Positions 51,968 through 61,433 are shown, numbered from the stretch's first letter. The stretch is 64,000 nucleotides of DNA from Natronomonas salina (GCF_013391105.1 NZ_CP058335.1:620001-684000); one strand, 5' to 3'. Program-made: numbers and translations. Notes: generated by a model from the sequence alone, not told the origin.

Positions 51968-52231
51968 ATGCGAACATCGGTGGACTCGGGGCAGTCAACC
52001 ACGCAATCCCTCACAGTTGCGGTCGTAGAACGAGTCGCCAATCGAGAGAACGTCGAGCCGCTGGACGTTCCACCGTTGAACGATGTCATCGATCCGGACG
52101 CACTGGAGGCGCTGTTCGACGACCCGGAGACCGCTGCTGACCGCGTCACGTTCAATTTCCACGGGTACGAGGTTGTCGTCGAGGGACCCGAGCAGGTACG
52201 GGCCACACCGCTCGAAGACCCATCCAAGTGA
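51968..52231 (+). CDS. HalOD1 output-domain protein
   Basis: 87 aa. VAVVERVANRENVEPLDVPP, then LNDVIDPDALEALFDD and VTFNFHGYEVVVEGPEQVRA: the HalOD1 domain found at the C-terminus of haloarchaeal receiver proteins or alone. Stand-alone copies may partner with receivers. A second copy lies at 63052. An AT-rich TTTATGATATTG stretch near 51937-51949 may be its promoter. Confidence 0.85.
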   Translation: MRTSVDSGQSTTQSLTVAVVERVANRENVEPLDVPPLNDVIDPDALEALFDDPETAADRVTFNFHGYEVVVEGPEQVRATPLEDPSK

Positions 52232-52301
52232 CGCGTAAGGCGTCGACGCATCGGAGAGTAGTACCGCACGATTGACGGGTTCTCGGAACCGTACCTCGCG
52301 T

Positions 52302-52814
52302 ATGGGATCTCGTCACTGGCTCTATTTCGGCGGCTTCGTCGTCAGCGTCATTCTCGCGGTGGCCACCGCTCTACTGGGGCTCCTCGAGGGACTCGCTGCA
52401 CTCTCCGGCGGCGTACCAGCCGGCGAGGGGTTCGTCCTCGCGACGGTGCTCGGCGCCGCCGCCGAGTGGGTGGTGCTCACGCTCGTCCTCGGAGTGGTCG
52501 CCATCCTGTTTCTCGCTGGAACCGTCGTCTCCGTCCTTCGGACCGCGTCGCTGCCCCGCGACGATCGCCTGGTCTCGCTCGTCGAATGGCTGGAACGCCA
52601 GTATCCCTTGCTACGGAAGTTCGACGTCTCCGGGAAGGTCGAGCCGACGACCGAAGACCGGAAACGGCAGCTCAAAGAGCAGTACGTGGACGGGGAGATC
52701 AGCGAAGCGGAGTTCGAGCGACGATTGGCGCAGCTGATGGACGACCGGCCGGAGGGAGCATCGCGGTCGGAATCCGGCTCGAAGCTCGAACGGAACGACC
52801 GACCACGGCGGTGA
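52302..52814 (+). CDS. Membrane protein with SHOCT domain
   Basis: 170 aa. Two to three membrane helices in residues 1-80 (FGGFVVSVILAVATALLGLL, LVLGVVAILFLAGTVVSVL), then a cytoplasmic tail with a SHOCT motif (KRQLKEQYVDGEISEAEFER). SHOCT is a short C-terminal oligomerisation helix hairpin. ATG at 52302 is preferred over TTG at 52272. Function unknown; convergent with the SDR gene (35 nt). Confidence 0.75.
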   Translation: MGSRHWLYFGGFVVSVILAVATALLGLLEGLAALSGGVPAGEGFVLATVLGAAAEWVVLTLVLGVVAILFLAGTVVSVLRTASLPRDDRLVSLVEWLERQYPLLRKFDVSGKVEPTTEDRKRQLKEQYVDGEISEAEFERRLAQLMDDRPEGASRSESGSKLERNDRPRR

Positions 52815-52849
52815 GCGAGGGTAGGGAACAGTCGTCCGATCCGTCTGCC

Positions 52850-53680
52850 TCAATCGGCGGCCTGGCCGCCGTCGACGGGGATCGTATGGCCAGTGATGTA
52901 GGAGGCATCTGATGAACAGAGGAACGCTACGACGCCGGCCATCTCCTCCGGTTCAGCGATCCGGTCCATCGGGACGTCGCGCATGGCGGACGTATCGAAA
53001 TCGGCGCGAACCGCCCGGATCGCGGTCCGGATCAACTTGACGGCCATCTTGACCCGGTCCAGGAGGGACGACCCGTCGATGCCGCCGAGCAGGCCGGACT
53101 GGATGTTCGTCTTCGTCGGTCCGGGTGCGATCGCGTTGACCCGGATGCCACGCTCGGCGTACTCGAGTGCGACGGATTTCGTCAGTCCGACGACGCCGTG
53201 TTTGCTGGCCGAATAGCTGGAGAGCCCACCCATCCCGACGAGGCCGGCTTCCGAGGCGGTGTTCACGATCGCGCCGCTTCCTTGAGCCTCCATGACGGGG
53301 AGTTCGGCCTTCATACACGCCCAGATCCCCTTCAGATTGATATCGAGGAGTTTGTCCCACTGTATCTCCTCGATGCCAGTCACCTCTACGAAGTCGGTGA
53401 GGATCCCCGCGTTGTTGTGGGCGAAGTCCAGGCTCCCGTAGGTCTCGACAGCCAGATCGACCATGCGTTCGACCGACGACAGGTCGGAGACGTCCACGTT
53501 CACGAAGGTCGCCTCGCCACCTTCGTCTTCGATGAGTTCGACCGTTTCACGCCCCGTCTCTTCGACGATGTCGGCAACGACGACGTCGGCGCCCTCGTCG
53601 GCGAAGCGACGCGCAGACGCCCGCCCGATACCCGACCCAGCGCCGGTGACGAGCGCCGTCTTCCCGGAAAATCTGTTCAT
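52850..53680 (-). CDS. Short-chain dehydrogenase/reductase
   Basis: 276-aa classical SDR. Cofactor motif [14 protein letters not shown] with Asp in VVVADIVEE favouring NAD(H), NNAGI, catalytic Ser and Tyr-x-x-x-Lys in SASEAGL-type and [10 protein letters not shown], and GPTKTNI/IPVDGG at the end. A ~40-residue insert ([20 protein letters not shown]) lies after NIQSGL, where substrate loops vary. Substrate unknown. Start at 53680 gives [15 protein letters not shown]. Confidence 0.9.
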   Translation of the reverse strand: MNRFSGKTALVTGAGSGIGRASARRFADEGADVVVADIVEETGRETVELIEDEGGEATFVNVDVSDLSSVERMVDLAVETYGSLDFAHNNAGILTDFVEVTGIEEIQWDKLLDINLKGIWACMKAELPVMEAQGSGAIVNTASEAGLVGMGGLSSYSASKHGVVGLTKSVALEYAERGIRVNAIAPGPTKTNIQSGLLGGIDGSSLLDRVKMAVKLIRTAIRAVRADFDTSAMRDVPMDRIAEPEEMAGVVAFLCSSDASYITGHTIPVDGGQAAD

Positions 53681-53912
53681 GTGATGTACTCGCAGAACCA
53701 CCTGCGGGAACTGTATAGGCCTTTGGGACCCTTCGTCCAATGGTCCGACCACCGCTCTGAACGTTCCTCCCGACCCGATGGGACGGCGACCGTTTCAGGA
53801 CCTGCTGGACGCCACCTCGAGAACAGCGGTGAATGAGCACTGCAGAGATACGTCTGCGCGGACTGACGACGCTTTCAGAACGACTTACTGGGATGCGGTC
53901 AAACCCGGGCGT

Positions 53913-54104
53913 ATGGAGTTCGACCTCCCGAAAGCTGCCGGATTGCTGGTCGCAATCGTGGCCCTCTCGATCGCCGGCCTGGCCGCGAGCGGCGTGATGA
54001 CGCTGCAGACCGTCCTGATGATGGTCCTCCCGTCGATGGCGGTCTTCGCCGCCGTCGCGTTCTGGCTCGGCGTGAAGCACGGCGAGTTTCGCGCTACCCC
54101 GTGA
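53913..54104 (+). CDS. Small two-TM protein (haloarchaeal DUF7333-like)
   Basis: 63 aa: MEFDLPKAAGLLVAIVALSI then GLAASGVMTLQTVLMMVLPS and AFWLGVKHGEFRATP. Two membrane helices with a short loop; recalled as a conserved haloarchaeal family of unknown role. The frame is open upstream to 53778, but that part has mixed codon use. The start at the ATG is supported by the protein pattern. Confidence 0.75.
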   Translation: MEFDLPKAAGLLVAIVALSIAGLAASGVMTLQTVLMMVLPSMAVFAAVAFWLGVKHGEFRATP

Positions 54105-54277
54105 TAACGATCGAGATCGTGAGGCGCTGGTACCGTTGGCAGGGTCCGTCTCGGTAGGCTCGGGCGCTCACGCCCGTCAGAACCCGGATACCGTCTCTCA
54201 GAAGGCGGTGTTGAATCCACCCGTTCAACGCAGTCACAAAGGCTATACCCCAGGTGTTCACAGGTTGGTTAGCATCG

Positions 54278-54982
54278 ATGGTCCCCAACACGCGACGACG
54301 CTTCCTCCACGTAGCGACGGCCGTCGCCGGCGGTCTGGCAGGGTGTAGCCAGTTTACCGGCGGTGAGACACGATCTTCCGGATCGGCCTCCGAGAACGGT
54401 GCGTCGAACTTCTCGAACGACACTACCGATACGGATCCGCCGACGGTGCTCCTCCGGTCCGAGTCGGACGTTCCACCGATCTACCTTGAGGGAACCGGCG
54501 ACAACTACTGGAATGCAGCCCGAGATCGCCGGGTCATCGGAATCCGGAACGAAGTGATCGGTTCGCCGTCGAGTGCTGAGGCACTCACAGTCGCCGCTGA
54601 GGCCGACGCCGAGTCGGTCGATCGGTTCGTCTCCGAGACGGATTTCGAGAGCGAGACACTGTATCTCGAGGTGAATCAGGTACGGTCTTGCTTCCGATTG
54701 GATCTCTGTCGGATCACGTGGCGGTCCGACGAGGTCCAGACGTACTACGTCAGGAACCTCCGGTCGTACGACGAGCGCTGCTCGACCGATAGCCACGCGT
54801 ACGAGTCGCGGCTCGTCCGCCTGCCGGTCGCACTCGACGAGGGGTCCGTGACCGGCTCCGGTTCGTCGATCAGCGGCGGCGGCGAGTGCGGCGGTTCGGG
54901 TCCGAGAGGAGCCGAGGGCGGTCGGGAGAGCGGTACCACGACCCCGACCCCGGAAGCGTCGACAGACGGGGGTGACGAGTGA
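54278..54982 (+). CDS. Secreted TAT lipoprotein, function unknown (1)
   Basis: 234 aa starting MVPNTRRRFLHVATAVAGGL then AGC with lipidated Cys23. The mature part has a Ser/Thr/Asp-rich spacer, then a compact domain with two nearby Cys (VRSCFRLDLCRI) and a disordered tail rich in Gly and Thr-Pro. Exported folded and anchored by lipid. The 8 bases around its stop overlap the next gene's start (TGATG). No family recognised. Confidence 0.7.
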   Translation: MVPNTRRRFLHVATAVAGGLAGCSQFTGGETRSSGSASENGASNFSNDTTDTDPPTVLLRSESDVPPIYLEGTGDNYWNAARDRRVIGIRNEVIGSPSSAEALTVAAEADAESVDRFVSETDFESETLYLEVNQVRSCFRLDLCRITWRSDEVQTYYVRNLRSYDERCSTDSHAYESRLVRLPVALDEGSVTGSGSSISGGGECGGSGPRGAEGGRESGTTTPTPEASTDGGDE

Positions 54983-56268
54983 TGCGGGAGACGTCAGCGA
55001 CTCGGCGCGGCGTGCTGGCGGCTGCTGGCGGCGCGCTGCTCGCTGGCTGTAGCGGCCTCGACGAGTTCGGAGAATCGTCCGACGAGGAGATTCGGTCCTC
55101 GCGACTCCCGGACCTCACCGACGACGGCGAGTCCCAGCCGGTCGTCGTCGAGACGATGCCGATCGAGATCGAACGGACGGTACTCGCCGAGCGAGTCCAG
55201 CGCACGACGGACCTGCTGGCGACGCTCCCGATGTCGTTCGGCGCCGACGACGTCCCCAACGGCTACGTCCGGAAGCAGCTGATCGAGGCCGCCGAGGACG
55301 CATCCGAATATATCCAGGACGCCCGCACCGCACAGAGCCGGCTCACAGCCATGCGTTCGCTCCAGCGGGCTCGCTCGGAGGCCCGGTTCGCTGCTGCCGG
55401 CTGGGGGTTCGTCGAAGACGGCACCACCGAGACAGCCCGCCAGAGCGAACACGAAGCGGTGATTGAGGACGCCAACGCGCTCCGCTCCGACCACGCGTAT
55501 CTCGGCGAGGATCCGGTCGAAGCCGTCCTGTTCCACGCCGAGGTCGAGCAACACCTCGCGTTCGTCGCCGAGAACCGATATCCCTCCGGGTCGGTGAACA
55601 CGGACGAACTGCTGACGGTCGCCGAGTGGGGCGAACACACCGAGTACGCCCGGGCACGGGTCGACGACGGTCGCTACCTGTACGACCGGTTCAGGGAGTC
55701 GCTTCCCGCCGACGCCGGGTCTATCGAGGAGACGCTTACGACGGCGGGAGAGTCACTGGTCGACGAACTCCAGCGGCGGAGGTCCGACCTGCCCGCAGAG
55801 CCGACCGAGGGCGACCACGAGCTGGTGTGGCGGCTTCGCTACCGTGTCCGCGACGCTGCAGAGTCGAGTGCCAGGTACGCCGGAGACGAGCCGGGTGCAG
55901 CGAGTACGGTGTTGCGGGGTGCCGAGGGGCTCGCGGACTTCCTGGCCTACGAGCGAATCCGCGATCGGATCGACGACGGCGAGCAGTTCGGCGTCGAGGA
56001 GGCGGCCGACGTCCACGACGCGAGAGACCAGGCCGTCGAATCCGTCCGGACCGCGCTCGACGAGAGCCCACGGGCTGGGCTCGCTCGCCCGGTCCTCGCC
56101 GACGCAGCCCAGCAGATCGTCGCAGCGGACGAGGAGCTGGCCCGGTTACGCGGGACCGTCCGCCCGGCCCGACTCGACGACCCGATTCGCCGCTACGTCA
56201 CCGCGACGGCCCGCGCTCGGAGCGTCCCGGCGGCCTGCCAGGAAGTGCTCGATACGCTGACGCAGTGA
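54982..56268 (+). CDS. Secreted TAT lipoprotein, function unknown (2), helical
   Basis: 428 aa. MRETSATRRGVLAAAGGALL then AGC with Cys23 as the lipobox Cys. The mature protein is almost fully helical (QRTTDLLATLPMSFGAD, AAEDASEYIQDARTAQSRLT), with repeats suggesting a TPR-like or bundle structure. It overlaps the preceding lipoprotein gene by 1 nt, so both should be co-expressed. Tail-to-tail with the ABC permease gene (47 nt). Confidence 0.7.
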   Translation: MRETSATRRGVLAAAGGALLAGCSGLDEFGESSDEEIRSSRLPDLTDDGESQPVVVETMPIEIERTVLAERVQRTTDLLATLPMSFGADDVPNGYVRKQLIEAAEDASEYIQDARTAQSRLTAMRSLQRARSEARFAAAGWGFVEDGTTETARQSEHEAVIEDANALRSDHAYLGEDPVEAVLFHAEVEQHLAFVAENRYPSGSVNTDELLTVAEWGEHTEYARARVDDGRYLYDRFRESLPADAGSIEETLTTAGESLVDELQRRRSDLPAEPTEGDHELVWRLRYRVRDAAESSARYAGDEPGAASTVLRGAEGLADFLAYERIRDRIDDGEQFGVEEAADVHDARDQAVESVRTALDESPRAGLARPVLADAAQQIVAADEELARLRGTVRPARLDDPIRRYVTATARARSVPAACQEVLDTLTQ

Positions 56269-56315
56269 GAACGGGCCAGGTCTGCGACCGGAGGGAGAAT
56301 CGGATTCGGCGAGTC

Positions 56316-57578
56316 TCACTCGTACCGAAGGGCGTCGATCGGGTCGATTCGGGCAGCGCGCCACGCCGGGTAGAGGCCAGAGACGACCCCGACGACGATT
56401 CCGACCGCGATCGCCAGGACGACGTACTCGACTGGATAGACCAGGGGCAGGTCGACGTACCAGGCGCCGAGGTAACCAGCCGCCAGCCCGAGCACCGTCC
56501 CGAAGACGGCGCCGATCAGTCCCAGGATGACCGATTCCATGAGGAAGAGGCCGAGGACGTCGCGGTTCTGTGCGCCGACGGCCTTCATGATCCCGATCTC
56601 GCGAGTCCGCTCCGTCACCGAGACGAGCATGATGTTCGCGATCCCGATCGAGGCGACCAGCAGGGAGATGGCGGCGATGCTGACGATGAAGTTCTGCAGG
56701 AGTTCGAAGATGTCCTGGAGCTGCTGGAGGAGCTCTCGGCTCGTCTGCATCGAAATCTCGAGGTCCTCGTCGAGGTACTCGCTCGCGTCCGACTCCTCGC
56801 TCTCTAGATACGTGATCGCGGCGTCACGGGCGCGGGATACCGCCGCGTCGTCGGCCGACTCGGCCTCGACGACGATCGCGTTGAACCGGACGTCGGCGTC
56901 TTCGACATCGCCGTCGGAGGCGGCCCCGATCTGCTCGTTGTAGTACGGATCGGTCGGGACGTACAGCCGCGGGGCCTGGTCGAAGCCCTCGAAGGGACTC
57001 ATCCCCTCGGACGTCTCGGTGATGCCGACCACTTCGACGCGCGTCTCCTGACCGCCGAGCAGCACCAGCGTGAGTTCGTCGCCCACCTGGATCTCCTCCT
57101 CGAACTGTCCGGCCGCAGCCGGGTTCAGCACGGCTTCTCGGTCGCCCATCTCGAACTGACGGCCCTCAGCGAGGCTGTCCGAGCGGACGTACGACGGCCC
57201 CGTCGAGATGACGCCGTCGCCGAGGACTACCCGCTCGCCCCCGGACCGGATCGCCTGGGTTCGGAGTGGCGCGTAGCCGTACGCCGCTTCGACGTCCTGC
57301 AGTTCGCCGACCGCGTTCAGGTCGCGCGCGCTGAAAACGGGCTGGGAGCCAGCGCCGGGCCCGCCCTCGGTGTCGGGGTCCGCGGCCCACCCGTAGAGGT
57401 TCCGCTGGTCGTCGGGGCTGATCTCGCCGATGACGCCGGCCTGGAGACTCGCGCCGAGCGTGACGAACGTGATCACGGCTGCGACACCGATGACGATACC
57501 GAGGACCGTCAGTCCCGACCTGAGCTTGTGGCCTCGTATCGAGCGCCACGCGAGACGGAGCGATTCGAGCGGATTCAC
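56316..57578 (-). CDS. MacB/FtsX-type ABC transporter permease
   Basis: 420 aa. One N-terminal membrane helix (RSGLTVLGIVIGVAAVITFV), an extracytoplasmic MacB-like domain of ~230 residues, then three C-terminal helices (FIVSIAAISLLVASIGIANI and onward). ITETSEGMSPFEG and LRTQAIRSGGERV lie in the outer domain. Such permeases work mechanically with the LolD-like ATPase to export or remodel lipoproteins, peptides or other cargo. Start overlaps the ATPase stop (ATGA). Confidence 0.9.
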   Translation of the reverse strand: MNPLESLRLAWRSIRGHKLRSGLTVLGIVIGVAAVITFVTLGASLQAGVIGEISPDDQRNLYGWAADPDTEGGPGAGSQPVFSARDLNAVGELQDVEAAYGYAPLRTQAIRSGGERVVLGDGVISTGPSYVRSDSLAEGRQFEMGDREAVLNPAAAGQFEEEIQVGDELTLVLLGGQETRVEVVGITETSEGMSPFEGFDQAPRLYVPTDPYYNEQIGAASDGDVEDADVRFNAIVVEAESADDAAVSRARDAAITYLESEESDASEYLDEDLEISMQTSRELLQQLQDIFELLQNFIVSIAAISLLVASIGIANIMLVSVTERTREIGIMKAVGAQNRDVLGLFLMESVILGLIGAVFGTVLGLAAGYLGAWYVDLPLVYPVEYVVLAIAVGIVVGVVSGLYPAWRAARIDPIDALRYE

Positions 57579-58339
57579 GACGCGCCACCCGCCCCGGTTC
57601 CGTCCCCGGGCCGGTGTGTGTCATCCTGGCTCCGGACTCGGTTCGCAGCGTCGCCGGTTTCGATGCGTTCGATCTTCCCGTCGAGGAGGTGGACGACCCG
57701 TTCGGCGCGTTCGGCGACGTGCGGTTCGTGGGTCACGACGACCATCGTGGTGCCGGCCGCGTGGAACTCCCCGAAGAGGTCGAGGACCTGGGCCTCCGTC
57801 TCCGTGTCGAGGTTGCCGGAGGGTTCGTCGGCCAGCACGAGCGCCGGGTCGTTGACGAGCGCTCTCGCGAGGGCGACGCGCTGGCGCTGGCCGCCCGAGA
57901 GTTCGTTCGGCCGGTGGTCCGCCCGGTCGGCGATGCCGACCCGATCCAGTAGCGCTTCGGCCCGGTCGCGACGCGCTCGTCGCCCGACGCCCTGGAACAA
58001 CTGAGGCATGGCGACGTTCTCGAGGGCCGTCAATCGGGGCATGAGATTGAACGACTGGAAGACGAAGCCGACTTCCGTCCCTCGAAGACGAGTCCGCTCG
58101 CGTCCCGAGAGCCGGCCGACGTCCTGGCCGTCGACGACGACGTCGCCTGCCGTCGGCGTGTCCAGGCATCCGACGAGGTTCATCAGCGTGGACTTTCCCG
58201 ACCCGCTCGGCCCCATGATCGCGGTGTAGGACCCCCGTGGAATCTCGAGTGTCACACCATCGAGTGCGTGGACTGGTTCACCCCGCTGGTAGGTCTTCCG
58301 GACGTCCGTCAGCGCGACGGCCAGGTCCTGACTCGGCAT
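57575..58339 (-). CDS. LolD/MacB-type ABC ATPase
   Basis: 254 aa. Walker A GPSGSGKST, Q-loop VFQSFNLMPRLTALEN, signature ELSGGQRQRVALARAL, Walker B LVLADEPSGNLD, H-loop VVTHEPHVA. MacB-like. First gene of the pair on the minus strand, overlapping the permease start. The cargo may include the two lipoproteins encoded opposite. Confidence 0.95.
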   Translation of the reverse strand: MPSQDLAVALTDVRKTYQRGEPVHALDGVTLEIPRGSYTAIMGPSGSGKSTLMNLVGCLDTPTAGDVVVDGQDVGRLSGRERTRLRGTEVGFVFQSFNLMPRLTALENVAMPQLFQGVGRRARRDRAEALLDRVGIADRADHRPNELSGGQRQRVALARALVNDPALVLADEPSGNLDTETEAQVLDLFGEFHAAGTTMVVVTHEPHVAERAERVVHLLDGKIERIETGDAANRVRSQDDTHRPGDGTGAGGAS

Positions 58340-58512
58340 GGAGCGGATACGACAGCGACGGCGAAAAGGGTTGATGCGAATTACCTCGGCGAGAGTCCCC
58401 TAAGAAGCCGTACCGGTACGCCTAACGGGGCCTGTTCTCGTCGGTTACTCCCGACGGCTGGACTGTCAATATTGGGTGCTCGTGAACTAGATTCCCGAAG
58501 TGTGACCGTCGA

Positions 58513-58764
58513 TTAGCTGTCGCCTCGATTCCCGTCGACGTGTTCGACGAAATCGCGCTCCCGTTCGGCTCGTTCGAGGGTCCGCAACCCCACGATATCG
58601 ATCGCTTCGTCGCGAGAGCGCTCGCCGTCGAGGTACTCCTCGATGACGACCTCCTGCCAGAGTGCCTCGAGCCCTCGATCCAGTGCCGCTTCGCGGATCT
58701 CCGATTCTGGGACGTCGCGCGCATCCGCGATGGCCTGGAGCCGGTCGGAAGTCTCGAGTCCCAT
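58513..58764 (-). CDS. VapB-like/RHH antitoxin-like protein without visible toxin
   Basis: 83 aa: MGLETSDRLQAIADARDVPE then a helical stretch (REAALDRGLEALWQEVVIEE) and a charged end (RAERERDFVEHVDGNRGDS). It resembles antitoxins of haloarchaeal type II systems. No toxin-sized gene follows on the strand (next ~170 nt are non-coding), so it may be a solitary antitoxin or small regulator. A TATA GATTTATAG at 58796-58788 lies about 28 nt before the ATG. Confidence 0.55.
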   Translation of the reverse strand: MGLETSDRLQAIADARDVPESEIREAALDRGLEALWQEVVIEEYLDGERSRDEAIDIVGLRTLERAERERDFVEHVDGNRGDS

Positions 58765-59004
58765 AACGTTCGATAGGTGACGCTTAGCTATAAATCCATG
58801 TCCGGGAGCCCCCTACCACAGAACCGCCTTCCGTATTCGTGTCTCCCGTAGGCTGTTGTTCCCCGAGGAACACACACGATGTTGTCCCTCACGTGGTGTC
58901 AGTTAGCTTATCTGTCTCTCCCCGGTATACTGGATATCCGATCTGTCGGGCCGGTCGTCTGCCGACACTAGCATCCGACGTTATCGGACTCCCGGAAACT
59001 CGAC

Positions 59005-59238
59005 ATGAGATACTCGATACGACCCCCTGCCGGAGACGAGTTTGGCCTCGATACGGTTCGACCGTGTCCAGACGACCCCCAACACCACGACGACTTCGTC
59101 GGACGTTCGGTAGAATTGTCGGCGCTCACCCTCGAGGAACCCCTCGCCGATATCACCCCTACAGCGGAAGACCCAAATCCGGGATACCGGACGGACGGTA
59201 GCGAGTCGCGCACCGAGTCCCGAGGAGGCTCACTATAG
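59005..59238 (+). CDS. Small acidic protein of unknown function
   Basis: 77 aa, MRYSIRPPAGDEFGLDTVRP and on, with no recognised family. ACGTTATCGG lies about 25 nt before the ATG, TATA-like. It ends TAG directly before the ATG of the next small protein. Codon use is weaker than in neighbours, so coding is uncertain. Confidence 0.4.
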   Translation: MRYSIRPPAGDEFGLDTVRPCPDDPQHHDDFVGRSVELSALTLEEPLADITPTAEDPNPGYRTDGSESRTESRGGSL

Positions 59239-59400
59239 ATGTCGGAGGAACAACGTCGGCCAAACGTCGAGGTCGTCTGTCTCGAATGTCACTTCTCGGA
59301 GGTCGTCGAGAAGTGCGGCGGGCGGCCGGCGAATCTGATCATCGAACACGGTCGGGACACCGGACATAAACTGACGACCGAAGAGGTGGGCCTCGAATAG
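59239..59400 (+). CDS. 53-aa Cys-containing small protein
   Basis: MSEEQRRPNVEVVCLECHFS then EVVEKCGGRPANLIIEHG and TGHKLTTEEVGLE. CLEC with a further Cys and two His suggest a metal site like haloarchaeal micro-zinc proteins. GGAGG lies 10 nt upstream. It begins immediately after the previous stop, so the two could be co-transcribed. Shorter than common gene-calling limits. Confidence 0.55.
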   Translation: MSEEQRRPNVEVVCLECHFSEVVEKCGGRPANLIIEHGRDTGHKLTTEEVGLE

Positions 59401-59952
59401 TCGACCTCTCGGCGTTAGGGGCGGAAATTGAACTGGCCCGGGTGTTCAGTTCGTTCCCTCTATCGTCGGTCTGGGAAGAGCCGGGGTGTACCTGTGGTCC
59501 TGAGTCGGTCAGAAAGCTTATACGAAACTCCCACCCCGATAGCGATAACCGCGCCGAAGAAATCCGTCCCGTGGACCACCACGGCGGCGGGCCGGGTAGG
59601 GGTACTCGGCGGCGCGGGCCGAATCCGATTTCTTCGCCAGCGGGAAGCAAACAACACAAATCGAACTAGCGACGGGTGGAGGTTGATAGTCGCTGGATTC
59701 GACGGGGGCACCGGCAGGTAGGCTATCGGTCCGGGCCGGCGTGATAAACACCCACACATCCGATGCCGTACGCTGATTGGAGTCGCGGTAGTCCCGTGAG
59801 TACGGTCGCACAGTCGAGGGTCGAGTGAAGATACCCAGCCGGTGTTGACGGACGGGACCCAGACGGGAAGACCCGGCCGTAGGACACCCCCTGCACGTCC
59901 CTCGAGCGCCAGTCGCCCAGTAACCGAATTCCACGACCGAAACCGACCCACG
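59401..59952. other. Intergenic region containing repeat copy 2
   Basis: 552 nt between the 53-aa gene and the P450 gene. Repeat copy 2 lies at 59488-59632. The remaining ~320 nt toward the P450 gene have no clear TATA box and no convincing frame. A longer in-frame N-terminus for the P450 starting at 59842 is Arg/Pro-rich and not accepted. Confidence 0.45.
59488..59632. repeat. 145-bp dispersed repeat, copy 2
   Basis: Second copy of the repeat at 46647-46791, same orientation, 12,841 nt downstream, no insertions or deletions between the two. Flanks do not match beyond a few bases, and no target-site duplication is visible at the ends. Confidence 0.75.
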
Positions 59953-61344
59953 ATGTCACGACAACACGGTCCGCCGGCCGACTCGTCTTCGATCCCCACC
60001 CCGAGCAACGCCGGACTGCTCAAGCACGTCGCTCGAATCGTCAGTACCGACACGGCGCCGATGCTAGAGGAGCTCCGCGAACAGTACGGGCGGATCGTCC
60101 GGATCCAGATGCCGACCGACGATGCCGCCACGTACCTGCTCGCCGACCCGACCTACGTGCAGCAGGTCCTCGAGTCGAACCAGGCCAACTACCGCAAGGC
60201 CGAGATCTACCGTGACGAACTGGGGAAGATCTTCGGGCGCGGACTCCTCACGAGCGAGGGCGACCACTGGAGCCGACAACACCGCCTCATCCGCCCGATG
60301 TTCACCTCGGACAGCGTGCAGTCGTTCACGGAACTCATCGCCGAGCAGACCGACGCGATGTGCGACCGCTGGCAGGAGCACGCCGACCGGGGTGAGCCGA
60401 TCCAGCTGCTCCCGGAGATGGAGCGCGTGACGCTCCGCATCATCGGGAAGGCGATGTTCAGCACGGACATGGAGGGCCACGCCGAGGACATCGCCGAGTC
60501 GCTCCAGGTGCTACGGCGGGAGTTCCAGCGACAGACGAACCGGATCCGACCGACCGTGCCGGAGTGGGTTCCCACACCCCACAACCAGCAGGTGAAGGCC
60601 GCTCGTGACCAGTTGAACACGGTCGTCTACGGGTTGATCGAGGACCGCCGTGGACAGGCCGACGAGTACGACGATCTCCTCTCCGCGCTCATGGCTGCGC
60701 GCGAGGACGAGACGGGCGAGCGGATGGACGACGAGCAGATCCGCGACGAACTCATGACGTTCCTGCTCGCCGGCCACGAAACCACTGCGGCGGCGCTCAC
60801 GTGGACGTGGTACCTGCTGGTTCGCAACCCCGAGATACACGAATCGCTCCACGCCAGCGTCGACGGACACGCCGGGAGCGAACAGGGATCACCCGCGTTG
60901 GGCGGGGACGACCCGTCGTACGCCAAGCAATGCGTCCAGGAGGCGATGCGCATCTACCCACCGGTTCCGGTCTTCGTCCGGGAAGCCCGCAAACCCGACA
61001 TCATCGGCGGATACGAGATTCCGTCCGGAAGCGAGGTGCTCCTGAGTCAATACGTCGTCCACCGCGACCCCGAGTACTGGGAGGCACCGACGGAATACCG
61101 ACCGGAACGATTCACACCCGGAGCTGCAGCCGACCGGCCCGCCTACAGTTACTTCCCGTTCGGCGGCGGCCCTCGCATGTGCATCGGGCGGCAGTTCGCG
61201 CTGCTGGAAGCCCAGATGGTCCTCTCCCGCGCGGTCGAGCAGTACCGCCTCGAACTCGATTCACCCGCCGTCGAGCCGGGCGTCGATTCCGCCGTGACGA
61301 TGGTTCCCGACGAGCCGCTGGAGATGCAGGTCGACGAGTGGTGA
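59953..61344 (+). CDS. Cytochrome P450
   Basis: 463-aa heme-thiolate monooxygenase. I-helix AGHETT (273-278) with the oxygen-activating Thr, ExxR at Glu330/Arg333 (QEAMRIYPP), and the Cys-ligand loop FGGGPRMCIG with Cys410. Soluble: no membrane helix at the N-terminus. It resembles the CYP110/BM3-like long-chain group by motif layout, but substrate is not known. A START-like gene starts 89 nt downstream on the same strand. Start at 59953 gives MSRQHGPPADSSSIP. Confidence 0.94.
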   Translation: MSRQHGPPADSSSIPTPSNAGLLKHVARIVSTDTAPMLEELREQYGRIVRIQMPTDDAATYLLADPTYVQQVLESNQANYRKAEIYRDELGKIFGRGLLTSEGDHWSRQHRLIRPMFTSDSVQSFTELIAEQTDAMCDRWQEHADRGEPIQLLPEMERVTLRIIGKAMFSTDMEGHAEDIAESLQVLRREFQRQTNRIRPTVPEWVPTPHNQQVKAARDQLNTVVYGLIEDRRGQADEYDDLLSALMAAREDETGERMDDEQIRDELMTFLLAGHETTAAALTWTWYLLVRNPEIHESLHASVDGHAGSEQGSPALGGDDPSYAKQCVQEAMRIYPPVPVFVREARKPDIIGGYEIPSGSEVLLSQYVVHRDPEYWEAPTEYRPERFTPGAAADRPAYSYFPFGGGPRMCIGRQFALLEAQMVLSRAVEQYRLELDSPAVEPGVDSAVTMVPDEPLEMQVDEW

Positions 61345-61433
61345 CCTTTCACGATTGACCCGCTAGGTGTCTGCGTCGGAGCGGTTCGAGGCCGAATCCT
61401 GATACGTGTCCCAGTCGATTCGTCTAGTGATTG

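Noticed and set aside
53778-53912. 45-codon N-terminal extension of the DUF7333-like protein
   Set aside because: Weak codon bias and unlike a membrane-protein start; ATG at 53913 fits better.
59842-59952. 37-residue N-terminal extension of the P450
   Set aside because: Arg/Pro-rich and not part of the P450 fold; internal ATG chosen.
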